In this document: piece by piece, positions 8,489 to 16,146 of the stretch
Layout of the letters: every line of letters begins with the position of its first letter
Position numbering within the stretch: the first letter of the stretch is position 1
The notes under the pieces: model-generated
What the model saw: the letters and a program-made list of their open reading frames with translations, nothing else
Databases searched by the model: none
What the model was told of the DNA's origin: nothing
Made by a program: the position numbers and the translations under genes
Assembly (NCBI GenBank): GCA_000169075.1
Contig: AAVT01000004.1
Span: 62,001 to 126,000, forward strand
Length of the DNA stretch: 64,000 nt
From: a marine gamma proteobacterium HTCC2143
GTDB lineage: Bacteria; Pseudomonadota; Gammaproteobacteria; Pseudomonadales; Dasaniaceae
Reading direction: 5' to 3'

Positions 8489-8878
8489 ATGACCCAAGAA
8501 AAAGCACCGTCTATTAACGTTCTGGGGGATGCTTTACAGCTTTGCTCGACCGATCCGGTCACTGGGTTCTTCCGCGATGGTTGCTGTGATACCGGCCCAC
8601 TAGACCACGGCCAGCATACCGTTTGTGCCATTATGACTGATGATTTTTTGGCGATGTCAAAATATCTGGGAAATGATCTATCAACCCCGCATCCAGAATT
8701 CGGTTTCAAGGGCTTAAAAGCCGGTGATCAATGGTGTCTTTGCGCTGAGCGCTTTTTGCAAGCTCATAAGGGTGGAGCTGCACCAAAAGTCAGATTACAT
8801 TCCACCCATCAAGATAGTTTGAAAGTGGTGCCCTTAGAAGTTTTACTGCAATACGCGGCGGATGTTGACTCACATTGA
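8489..8878 (+). CDS. DUF2237 family protein
   Basis: A 129-residue soluble protein matching the whole DUF2237 family: N-V-L-G near the start, then C-S-T-D-P-V-T-G-F-F-R-D-G-C-C, H-T-V-C-A, G-N-D-L-S-T-P-x-P-E-F-G-F and W-C-L-C-A. Several invariant cysteines suggest metal binding or redox chemistry, but the family function is not known to me. ATG 8489 is chosen because AAAGGA lies at 8477-8482; an in-frame start at 8438 lies outside the conserved region. It stands alone between non-coding stretches. Confidence 0.9.
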   Translation: MTQEKAPSINVLGDALQLCSTDPVTGFFRDGCCDTGPLDHGQHTVCAIMTDDFLAMSKYLGNDLSTPHPEFGFKGLKAGDQWCLCAERFLQAHKGGAAPKVRLHSTHQDSLKVVPLEVLLQYAADVDSH

Positions 8879-9285
8879 TTCAGTTTGACCTAATCACAGT
8901 TTTAAACGCTAAAATGTAGAACTATCGCCGGTTGTTAAGAGCCGGCGGCTGCGCCGTTGTAGTCGATAATGTTCCTCAGGCATGCGCTCGCTATCAATAA
9001 CTTAGCCGCAGCTGAGAACCTTTGTGAATATGGGCTAATCGAGATGGCATTATTAGATGTCAGTGGCCTGGTGATCATTCAGCGATAAATAAGCTTAAAT
9101 TTTCCTAAATCTAAACCTAAACTTTACGTTGGCTGGGCTGCATCTGATTTGCAGGGTGGTCACCTTATATTTACTTGCATAAAAACGATGAAAATATCAT
9201 TTTTTTCAATTATATGTGAACTAAGTATAACTATGTTATATTCACTACAGTTAGTCGCTATTACCAATAACAGAAGTCATATGAC
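8879..9285. other. Intergenic region with a GC-rich hairpin and an AT-rich promoter region
   Basis: CGCCGG at 8926-8931 pairs with CCGGCG at 8942-8947 (10-nt loop) 48 bases after the DUF2237 stop. It may end that transcript, although no U-run follows. The last 110 bases before the MEDS regulator are AT-rich, with several TATA-like -10 candidates near 9225-9242. Nothing else is recognisable. Confidence 0.45.
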
Positions 9286-10098
9286 ATGGATTTACCGATA
9301 AAAGAGCGCCTACCGCTGCTCACCATTACTGAAGCTGCGGCATTTTTAACGGTCAGTAAGGCAACAATTCGGCGATGGACCGACGATGGTCGGCTCGCTT
9401 GCTTGAGGATAGGCGCACGTAATGAGCGTAGATTCTATCAGGCAGATTTAGCCGCGTTGATGACAGAATCTGACTCAAAATTTCAGCCAGAGATAAGCAC
9501 AGTCGAAAGTCAAAAGGCCCTTGCCAGATCGGTGTCCGGGTCGATTTCAGGCCATCACTGTATTGTTAGTAACACCGCTGAGGAAGAATGGGGGAGCCTG
9601 GCCCCGGCTATACTGAAGGCCCTTGAAGAGGGTACACCGGTGTTAATGGTCGAAGTGTCAGATCGTAAAAGACGTCTGGCGGATTTACTGCGTGGGAAAG
9701 GTCTTAGTGTGCGCAAGTTATCGGCCTCCCACATGTTGCACTGTGTATCGGTTGAAGATTCCTACTTTTTGAGCGGAGAATTTTGCTGGGATAGGGCCGT
9801 TGCTTTTATTGAGTCGGCGATCTTGACCGCCAAGGCCCGCGGTTTTGAGAAAATACTGATTATTGGTGCAGACAGTGGGCGAGCTGACTCGATAGGACCG
9901 GGCTACGCTGACGAGCTGAAAAAATATGAGTTAGGTTTGGATAATATGTTGACAAGATACCCCGGGGCGTCTGTTCTTTGTCCCTATACCGCCAGCGAGA
10001 TTAGTGCAGAGCTGATGATTCAGGGGTTTTTGACACACCCAAAAATGAGTATTCATGCGACGCCCGTGCAGGGGCTTCTTGGTATGGTAGCGATTTAA
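9286..10098 (+). CDS. MerR/excisionase-type HTH regulator with MEDS sensory domain (DcmR-like)
   Basis: A 270-residue two-domain regulator. Residues about 11-60 form an excisionase/MerR-like winged helix (T-I-T-E-A-A-A-F-L-x-V-S-K-A-T-I-R-R-W). Residues about 88-255 match the MEDS domain found in methanogens and in DcmR, the dichloromethane-responsive repressor of methylotrophs, including the late Y-E-x-G-L-D ... L-C-P-Y ... H-P pattern. MEDS is a RecA-like fold thought to sense small hydrocarbon-derived signals. It is followed after 47 bases by the PF10118 gene and the two isomerase-like genes, which it probably controls. Confidence 0.8.
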   Translation: MDLPIKERLPLLTITEAAAFLTVSKATIRRWTDDGRLACLRIGARNERRFYQADLAALMTESDSKFQPEISTVESQKALARSVSGSISGHHCIVSNTAEEEWGSLAPAILKALEEGTPVLMVEVSDRKRRLADLLRGKGLSVRKLSASHMLHCVSVEDSYFLSGEFCWDRAVAFIESAILTAKARGFEKILIIGADSGRADSIGPGYADELKKYELGLDNMLTRYPGASVLCPYTASEISAELMIQGFLTHPKMSIHATPVQGLLGMVAI

Positions 10099-10145
10099 GG
10101 CGCAGGCTTTTCTCGTGCCGCATAAGAAAAATAATGGAGGCAGCT

Positions 10146-11036
10146 ATGACGCAAACCCTATACGAATATCGGCCCAAAGACGTTGATGAACTTGTAATAA
10201 GGGATTTCAATTTCGCTTTCCCTGAGGATATAGACCCCGTGTGGGTGCCAGATAATCCGGTGCGCTCACACTTGTTTAACGGTTTTTCCTTAACAATGCC
10301 TTATCTTGAGCCCTACCTGATACGTTCGATAATGAGGGCTCGCAAGCACATTACTGATCCGGAATTGCTAGACGACTTAGCGGCTTTTAATCGCCAAGAG
10401 GCTAATCATTTCAAATGTCATCGAAGGTACAATTCGTTACTAAAAGCTAATGGTTATCCCGAGCTGGAGCGGGTAGAGAGGCACATGACCGAAGCTTATG
10501 CTCGCCTAGAGCAAAAAAGCTTAACCACGCAGCTGGCTTATTCGGCGGGTTTTGAGTCGATGACTAACGGCTTTATTCATTGGTTTATCAATAAGCGCGT
10601 TTCACTTTTTGGCGGTGCAAACTCGCATGTGAGTTCCTTTTGGATTACGCATATGATTGAAGAGGGTGAGCACAAAACCGTTGCTTACGATGCCTATATG
10701 GCTTGTTCGGGAAAGTACGTGCCCCGCTTATTAGGCGTTTTTCACGGCAGTTGGCACGTAATCGGGTTAGGATTTTGGGCTATGTGTGTCGCGCTTAAAA
10801 AAGATAAAATACTGCATCAACCAAAAACCTTGTTTAAGATCGCCAAAGAAGTTGTGAGTATGTGTGTCGAGGTTGGTCCCTTCATGTTTAGGGCGCTGCT
10901 GCCCGGATTCAATCCTAGAAACGAGCCTGATCCACAGTGGATGAAAGATTGGATTAAGGGCTATGCAACGTTGCCAGAGGGCGCACTTATTCCGCTGGTT
11001 GATACCAATAATCCTGAGATGCCTATTCCTTTTTAG
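10146..11036 (+). CDS. PF10118 family predicted metal-dependent hydrolase
   Basis: A 296-residue mostly helical protein of the PF10118 family. Acidic/His pairs R-Q-E-A-N-H (about residue 87) and E-E-G-E-H-K (about residue 175) look like ferritin-type metal ligands, so a di-iron enzyme is possible; the hydrolase label of the family is only a prediction. ATG 10146 is preferred because GGAGG lies at 10136-10140; an in-frame ATG at 10134 overlaps that site. Near residues 205-220 a hydrophobic segment may touch the membrane. It is followed after 31 bases by the first tetraspan gene, so all are likely one operon. Confidence 0.8.
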   Translation: MTQTLYEYRPKDVDELVIRDFNFAFPEDIDPVWVPDNPVRSHLFNGFSLTMPYLEPYLIRSIMRARKHITDPELLDDLAAFNRQEANHFKCHRRYNSLLKANGYPELERVERHMTEAYARLEQKSLTTQLAYSAGFESMTNGFIHWFINKRVSLFGGANSHVSSFWITHMIEEGEHKTVAYDAYMACSGKYVPRLLGVFHGSWHVIGLGFWAMCVALKKDKILHQPKTLFKIAKEVVSMCVEVGPFMFRALLPGFNPRNEPDPQWMKDWIKGYATLPEGALIPLVDTNNPEMPIPF

Positions 11037-11067
11037 AGTGTCACACACCTCGCTGAGAGAGATAGTT

Positions 11068-11550
11068 ATGGACGGTATTAGAAAGAGCCAGCGTTTGTTG
11101 GTGGGACACGGTGCCCTGGTTTTATTATCAGCCTTTGTCATTGGTTTTGGATTTTTGTTTTTTTTGATTGGTGAGATTTCACTCTGGCCGATCCCAGGGT
11201 CCATTGATTATCAATTGCCAGGTACCTACGATGCTTGGCGAATGGCGCACATGGAAGGCATAACGAACGGATTCGGTCTATGGTTACTGGCCGCCGTACT
11301 TCCGCTGCTGGATTTATCAGCCAAGACCTCGCGACGTATTGCCATAGGTATGATTATTACCGCATGGACAATCGTTATCGCTTCTTGTTTTGACCCACTG
11401 TTTCCTAGTTCCCGCGGACTCGCCTTGACAGGCGATTCCAGCCTTACTAACGATATTGCTTTCTTGTTGTTTGTTATAGGTATTGGAATTGTGGTCGCAA
11501 TCATGTGCAGAATTGCCTATCAGTGTTTATTTGTCCGCAGTAAATTGTAA
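11068..11550 (+). CDS. Small tetraspan membrane protein, styrene-oxide-isomerase-like (copy 1)
   Basis: A 160-residue inner-membrane protein with four predicted helices (about 12-36, 68-85, 91-112, 130-152). W-R-M-A-H-M-E-G-I-T-N-G at 57-68 places a His (61) and an Asn (67) six residues apart, the same spacing as the heme-ligand His and active-site Asn I recall for styrene-oxide isomerase (StyC). The same motif occurs in the next gene, so the pair are tandem paralogues. ATG 11068 begins after a GAGAGA purine tract; the longer frame overlaps the previous gene. A role in isomerising an epoxide-like intermediate is inference. Confidence 0.62.
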   Translation: MDGIRKSQRLLVGHGALVLLSAFVIGFGFLFFLIGEISLWPIPGSIDYQLPGTYDAWRMAHMEGITNGFGLWLLAAVLPLLDLSAKTSRRIAIGMIITAWTIVIASCFDPLFPSSRGLALTGDSSLTNDIAFLLFVIGIGIVVAIMCRIAYQCLFVRSKL

Positions 11551-11605
11551 ATTTCGAGGCGCCTAGCTACCCCCCGAAATCCTAAATAATAAGGAAAATA
11601 GTACG

Positions 11606-12076
11606 ATGGAAAAATATCAGAAGTTGATGATAGCCAATGCATTTTTGATCATTATGATCAGTATGCTCGCAGGGTTTATGCTGGCCTTTGGTCTTATAGG
11701 TGGCCTAGAAGTGTATCCTGGAAAAATAGTCGAGATGCCTTACTACGGTAGTGCCGATGGGTGGGCTCGAGCGCACGCTGGTGGACTGACCAATGGTTTG
11801 CTGATTATCGGCGTCGCGCTGGCACTGCCATTAATTTCTCTCAGTGAAAGAATGTGTAAAATCAATGTTTATGGTTTTATCTTTATAGGTTGGGCCAACA
11901 CGGTATTCTACTGGTTCGGTAATGCCGCAGCTAGCCGAGCGCTGAGCTTTGGTGACAATCCGCTAGGAGCTTCTAATATTATGGGCGCTATTGGCTTCGG
12001 TGCGGCCTTCGCTGGCGCACTGCTTATTATCTGGTTGCTGACCTATGCTGCGTTGGCATTGTTGAAAAGTAGATAG
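11606..12076 (+). CDS. Small tetraspan membrane protein, styrene-oxide-isomerase-like (copy 2)
   Basis: A 156-residue inner-membrane protein with four predicted helices. W-A-R-A-H-A-G-G-L-T-N-G at 53-64 repeats the His-x5-Asn motif of the neighbouring paralogue, and G-W-A-N-x3-Y-W-F at 95-104 gives an Asn and a Tyr in the third helix, as expected for the StyC-like fold. The two copies are only moderately alike outside the motif, suggesting an old duplication or two subunits. AAGGA precedes the ATG by about ten bases. It is the last gene of the MEDS/PF10118 cluster; the radD gene then converges on it. Confidence 0.65.
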   Translation: MEKYQKLMIANAFLIIMISMLAGFMLAFGLIGGLEVYPGKIVEMPYYGSADGWARAHAGGLTNGLLIIGVALALPLISLSERMCKINVYGFIFIGWANTVFYWFGNAAASRALSFGDNPLGASNIMGAIGFGAAFAGALLIIWLLTYAALALLKSR

Positions 12077-12216
12077 CGAGCTGCTCCAGTTCTTTATCAG
12101 CAGTCACGATGTTGCGGCCATTTATAAAATATTGCTGCCCCATTCGGAGCAGAAATTGATGTTGAACGACAGTCTTTTAACGGCTGCTGTAGATCTTTAG
12201 CTTAGGATCCTAAAAA

Positions 12217-13983
12217 TCAATCAACGAAGTGAATCTCTTCCTGGCGCGGGAAGTTTGCGTCCCAGTCAAATATTTTTTCGCGGATTTTCCAGAAGGTATT
12301 GACCTTGCGTGCAACAATAAATCGAGGTTTTGCAAAAAGTTTAATGCACAAATACACTTGTTCTAAAGACTGCACGTCAAAGGTTGCGCCGGCGTTTCGA
12401 ATGTGAGATCGAACAAAATTATAATAAAATCCTTGGCGACGAGAATAGCTGTCAAAATAAAAGTATTCGCTCAGGTACTCTCCATCCAGGTCATAATACC
12501 TGACTTCTAAGCGTGAATTGCCTTGCTTATCTGTATCTCTCTCGAATGTCATGGAATCGCAGCGGAGTATATGAGCATCTTTGAGACTCATTGCGTCTTT
12601 GAGTATGGCGTCTGGGTCAATCAGTATGTCATTACATGTTGAGCAATAGCGTTTTGAAATATCATTTTCGCACTGGCAGCTAGGACAGCGCTTAAAACGG
12701 AATAGATAACCGCAGGGCTCTATCTCATGGGTTTCGATACTTTCAAATGCACCAAGACATTTTCTACCATAGTGCTCGACGATAAAATCCTCCTGTTTAA
12801 TCCCCCAAAAGACATTGCTGTATCCGCACTGGGGACAAATCACATCAACCGTTTCACTATCGCTGTTTGGCTTCTTCTCCCCAATCTCAGGCGAAAATAT
12901 GTCATGCCCTAAACCGGTGTAATCCAAAATAAGACAATCCGTTTTGTTGTTATGGCGGCGCAGACCTCGGCCGATAATTTGCTGATACAGGGCAACAGAA
13001 TCTGTTGGTCGTAAAATTGCAATTAAGTCAACATGAGGCGCATCGAACCCGGTGGTGAGTACCGACACATTTACTAAGTACTTCACTTGCTGAGTTTTAA
13101 AGTGGGAAATGATTTGATCGCGTTGCGCGGTGGGCGTCTCACCGGTTACCAATAGCGCTTCACCACTCGGTAAACAAGAGAGAACTTCTTTTGCGTGGCG
13201 GACGGTAGAAGTAAACAACATAATCCCCATCCGATCTTTAGCTAACTCCGTTATATGGGCGACGATCGAGGGCGTGATTCTACTTTGATCCTGTAGGATA
13301 CTTTCTATGTCAGGTGTCGTGTATCTGCCATCCCTATTTAATTCCAGTGTCGAAAAATCATAACAGGCAACGGGCGAGTCAATGAGTACGGGGGGCGTCA
13401 AATACTCATGGCGAATCATATACGCTAGTGACAATTCATAAATGCAGTGGGAAAAAAATCGTTCGTCGTCTGTTCGTAGCATCCCTCTCATGTGGTATTG
13501 ATAGATCCAACCCATGCCTAAACGATAGGGTGTTGCAGTCAGTCCAAGTATGCAAATACCTTCATTTAGGGTCTGTAGATGAGTAAGAACTTGTTGATAT
13601 TGAGTTGATTGATCTAAAGACACGCGATGACATTCATCGATGATAACCAATGAAAAATCGTTGAAGAACTGTTCGTCAGACCGCGCAATTGATTGAACGC
13701 TGCCAAAGATCACTTTTTCCGATACGTCTTTACGGTCGAGGCCCGCAGAATAAATACCCGATTCTAGGCCGTAGCTCGCAAATTTATCATGGTTTTGTTC
13801 AACCAGCTCTTTCACATGAGCGAGGACTAATACTCTGCCATTGGCGATTCTGGCAAGTTCTGCGATAACCAATGATTTGCCGGCACCGGTTGGTAAAACG
13901 ATACACGCAGGGCGTGTATGTGTCCGGAAATAGCTAACCGTGGCATCGACGGCTTGTTGCTGATAGGGTCTAAGTGAATACAT
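12217..13983 (-). CDS. radD: RadD (YejH) superfamily 2 DNA repair helicase
   Basis: A 588-residue SF2 ATPase, the length of E. coli RadD. Motif I is P-T-G-A-G-K-S (about 31-37), motif II I-I-D-E-C-H (a DECH box near 133), motif III T-A-T-P and motif VI Q-I-I-G-R-G-L-R-R. The C-terminal part carries paired C-x2-C zinc-binding motifs (about 385-460). RadD acts with RecA and SSB in double-strand break repair and in resolving recombination intermediates. It stands alone, convergent with the isomerase-like genes. Confidence 0.9.
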   Translation of the reverse strand: MYSLRPYQQQAVDATVSYFRTHTRPACIVLPTGAGKSLVIAELARIANGRVLVLAHVKELVEQNHDKFASYGLESGIYSAGLDRKDVSEKVIFGSVQSIARSDEQFFNDFSLVIIDECHRVSLDQSTQYQQVLTHLQTLNEGICILGLTATPYRLGMGWIYQYHMRGMLRTDDERFFSHCIYELSLAYMIRHEYLTPPVLIDSPVACYDFSTLELNRDGRYTTPDIESILQDQSRITPSIVAHITELAKDRMGIMLFTSTVRHAKEVLSCLPSGEALLVTGETPTAQRDQIISHFKTQQVKYLVNVSVLTTGFDAPHVDLIAILRPTDSVALYQQIIGRGLRRHNNKTDCLILDYTGLGHDIFSPEIGEKKPNSDSETVDVICPQCGYSNVFWGIKQEDFIVEHYGRKCLGAFESIETHEIEPCGYLFRFKRCPSCQCENDISKRYCSTCNDILIDPDAILKDAMSLKDAHILRCDSMTFERDTDKQGNSRLEVRYYDLDGEYLSEYFYFDSYSRRQGFYYNFVRSHIRNAGATFDVQSLEQVYLCIKLFAKPRFIVARKVNTFWKIREKIFDWDANFPRQEEIHFVD

Positions 13984-14542
13984 CGGCGCAAGGGTAACAA
14001 AATACCGTGGTCAGTTTCCACCGCGACGCGGGATAAAAAAATGTGCATCAACGTGCTTATCGACTAAGCGATAACTCGAGACAAGGCGGCTCTAACTGCC
14101 CTTGAATGGGGTCGTGGACTGATCAGCTTCAGATTCAGGCCGTTTTTATTTTAGCGATCATTTAACACCTGCAGTCGTGATTGCATCCGCTCATCCTCCC
14201 TTCATTGTCTTGCATGATGGGCTCTTCGGCTCCATTCGTCTAACAATCCTTATGAATTAAAGTGCCCTATCAGCACGCTGAGTTTCGGTGCTTCTAAAGG
14301 CATCTGGGTGATCATTTTTGCTTGGCAGTTCTCTTCGGATTTGATTGCAGCCCCTCACGTAATAAGGGTCATGGTTGCTCTCCGACGCTGCCAGAGGAAG
14401 ATTCCTTCGAGGAGGCCTGTAAAAACAGGACTTACTACCATTACGAAAGTCTTTCAATTGATTGATTTCGGAGTAAAATGACGGTGTCGGGGTATAAATA
14501 GGACGTTGTATCGCCATTTGCGTAATAATGCGGTGAAATAAT
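13984..14542. other. Intergenic region, 559 bp, between divergent genes
   Basis: It lies between radD (-) and the outer-membrane barrel operon (+) and must hold both promoters. TATAAA near 14494 is a possible -10 for the rightward operon. Open frames on the minus strand here are short and do not resemble proteins I know. Confidence 0.4.
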
Positions 14543-15589
14543 ATGAGATACCTGAAGATTTGTTTGTTTGTATTTGCGTCCCAGTGCCTTGCTCAAAGTA
14601 CGCCATCTGAGTTTGCTGAAATGAGCCTGCAGCAGCTTTTCGACCAAAGTATTTATGAAAGCGATGATGGCCAGGATAGTCATTCGCCGTGGACCTTGAC
14701 CTATCAATTTAAATCAGTGGAATTCGAGGGCTACCTCGACGGCACTAACAAATTAAGCTTCGATGACGTACTGTGGAGCCCCTCCAGTGAGGTGCGAACA
14801 GCGACAAACTTCCCTGTTGTTCCCACAACCATCCGTCAAAAGGCTCATACTATTGCCCTCGGATACAAATTCAATTCTCGGTGGAATGGACATATTTCAA
14901 TCCCTTATATTCGCCAGGAAACGGACCATATCAGTATTATTGGTGGCTATGAGAACTTTGTCCTTGAAACTGCTGGAGTAGGCGATGCTTCGGTTTCAGC
15001 TACTTATAACTGGGGTGCTGCTGACGAAGGTGTCTGGCGGCTTTCACTAGGGGTAAGCTTGCCAACGGGGTCAATCGATGAAGGTGGTGATACGCCAAGA
15101 GCACCTGGTGACCAGCAACTGCCTTATACAATGCAGCTTGGCTCCGGCACTTATGATTTTCCCGCTGAATTTAGCTACACCAGTAGTGGCACGCAAGATT
15201 TTAACGTGGGTATATCTGCGAATATAAGGACTGGCACCAATGACCGCGGCTATAGGCTGGGTAATAACTACAGCCTGAATAGTCGTTACAAAATTGATCT
15301 TTCTCCGACTCTGCAAACTTCTGCCAGCCTAAATTTTCAATACAGCCGCCCAATTCATGGTCAGGATGAGTCGCTATTGGTAAACGCCCCTATTCCTTAC
15401 CCAGCCGGCATAACTAACCCTAATCTTTATGGGGGTAAAAAAGTTAATCTTCGACTTGGAGTTCTATGGAAATTTTCGAAAAACTATGCAGTCGGTTTAG
15501 AGGTAGGTAAACCTATCTATCAAAACTTGAATGGTCCGCAGCCCAAAGAGAAATGGCGCACTGGTTTGTCTATTTCTAAATCCATTTAA
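14543..15589 (+). CDS. Outer-membrane beta-barrel protein in a YfiR/GGDEF-EAL operon
   Basis: A 348-residue protein with a cleavable signal peptide (about 1-18) and alternating amphipathic strands throughout, ending in an even-spaced W-R-T-G-L-S-I-S-K-S-I strand. It resembles the phenol-degradation MetA-pathway transporter-like barrels of unknown function. Its stop overlaps the ATG of the YfiR-like gene by one base, so it belongs to the c-di-GMP operon. In Pseudomonas the third partner of YfiR-YfiN is the OmpA-like lipoprotein YfiB; here a barrel occupies that position, and it may be the outer-membrane sensor or sink for the YfiR-like protein. That role is inference. Confidence 0.72.
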   Translation: MRYLKICLFVFASQCLAQSTPSEFAEMSLQQLFDQSIYESDDGQDSHSPWTLTYQFKSVEFEGYLDGTNKLSFDDVLWSPSSEVRTATNFPVVPTTIRQKAHTIALGYKFNSRWNGHISIPYIRQETDHISIIGGYENFVLETAGVGDASVSATYNWGAADEGVWRLSLGVSLPTGSIDEGGDTPRAPGDQQLPYTMQLGSGTYDFPAEFSYTSSGTQDFNVGISANIRTGTNDRGYRLGNNYSLNSRYKIDLSPTLQTSASLNFQYSRPIHGQDESLLVNAPIPYPAGITNPNLYGGKKVNLRLGVLWKFSKNYAVGLEVGKPIYQNLNGPQPKEKWRTGLSISKSI

Positions 15590-16146
15590 TGCAGAACGAT
15601 CTTGCTTTTCTTCAATATCGCAGCCCATTTAAGGCGATATGTGCTGCCGGTATCCTGGTTGTTTTCAGTTTTTTTTCCTGTAGCGCAGTCAGCGCTGACC
15701 AGTCGTTAAGTAAAGAACAAAAGCTCAAAGCCGCTTACTTATGGAATTTCACCCAATATATTCAGTGGCCAGGTTCGGTAGTAGGTAGGAAGCCGTTTTT
15801 AGTCCGGATTTGTGTGGACGGTTCAATCGATTTTCTTCATTTCCTGCAAGAAATGGTTGATAGTAAAAGCAAATTCAAAGGTCAAAACACAGTAGAAGCA
15901 GTACCCCTTGATATTGCGACTGGTTGCGAATTACTATTTGTGAGCGGGACAAAAAAAATAGAGCCTGTACCGCTCGGCCATGTTGTTATTGTAGCTGATT
16001 CCCCTAGTGTTAACTTTCCCAATACTGCAGTGGTATTCTATCAAAACAATCGAAAACTTCGTTTCGAAATTAATATGTCAGTAATCAAAGAGTTAGACGT
16101 GGTTATCAGCTCTGAGTTATTAAAATTAGCAAGGATTAAACAATGA
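15589..16146 (+). CDS. YfiR-family periplasmic regulator of a diguanylate cyclase
   Basis: A 185-residue exported protein with an N-terminal signal/hydrophobic segment (about 18-36). The family signature K-A-A-Y-L-W-N-F-T-Q-Y-I-Q-W-P follows at about 44-58. YfiR proteins sit in the periplasm and hold the CHASE8 domain of a YfiN-type cyclase inactive until stress or redox changes release it. Two cysteines (in V-R-I-C and T-G-C) lie in the mature part, in keeping with redox-sensitive folding of known members. ATG overlaps the barrel gene stop, and its own stop overlaps the start of the GGDEF-EAL gene by four bases. Confidence 0.85.
   Translation: MQNDLAFLQYRSPFKAICAAGILVVFSFFSCSAVSADQSLSKEQKLKAAYLWNFTQYIQWPGSVVGRKPFLVRICVDGSIDFLHFLQEMVDSKSKFKGQNTVEAVPLDIATGCELLFVSGTKKIEPVPLGHVVIVADSPSVNFPNTAVVFYQNNRKLRFEINMSVIKELDVVISSELLKLARIKQ

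Noticed and set aside
8969..9088. 39-codon frame before the MEDS regulator
   Set aside because: Too short, no ribosome-binding site and no recognisable motif.
14257..14517. Minus-strand frame upstream of the barrel gene
   Set aside because: Composition not protein-like; overlaps the likely promoter region.
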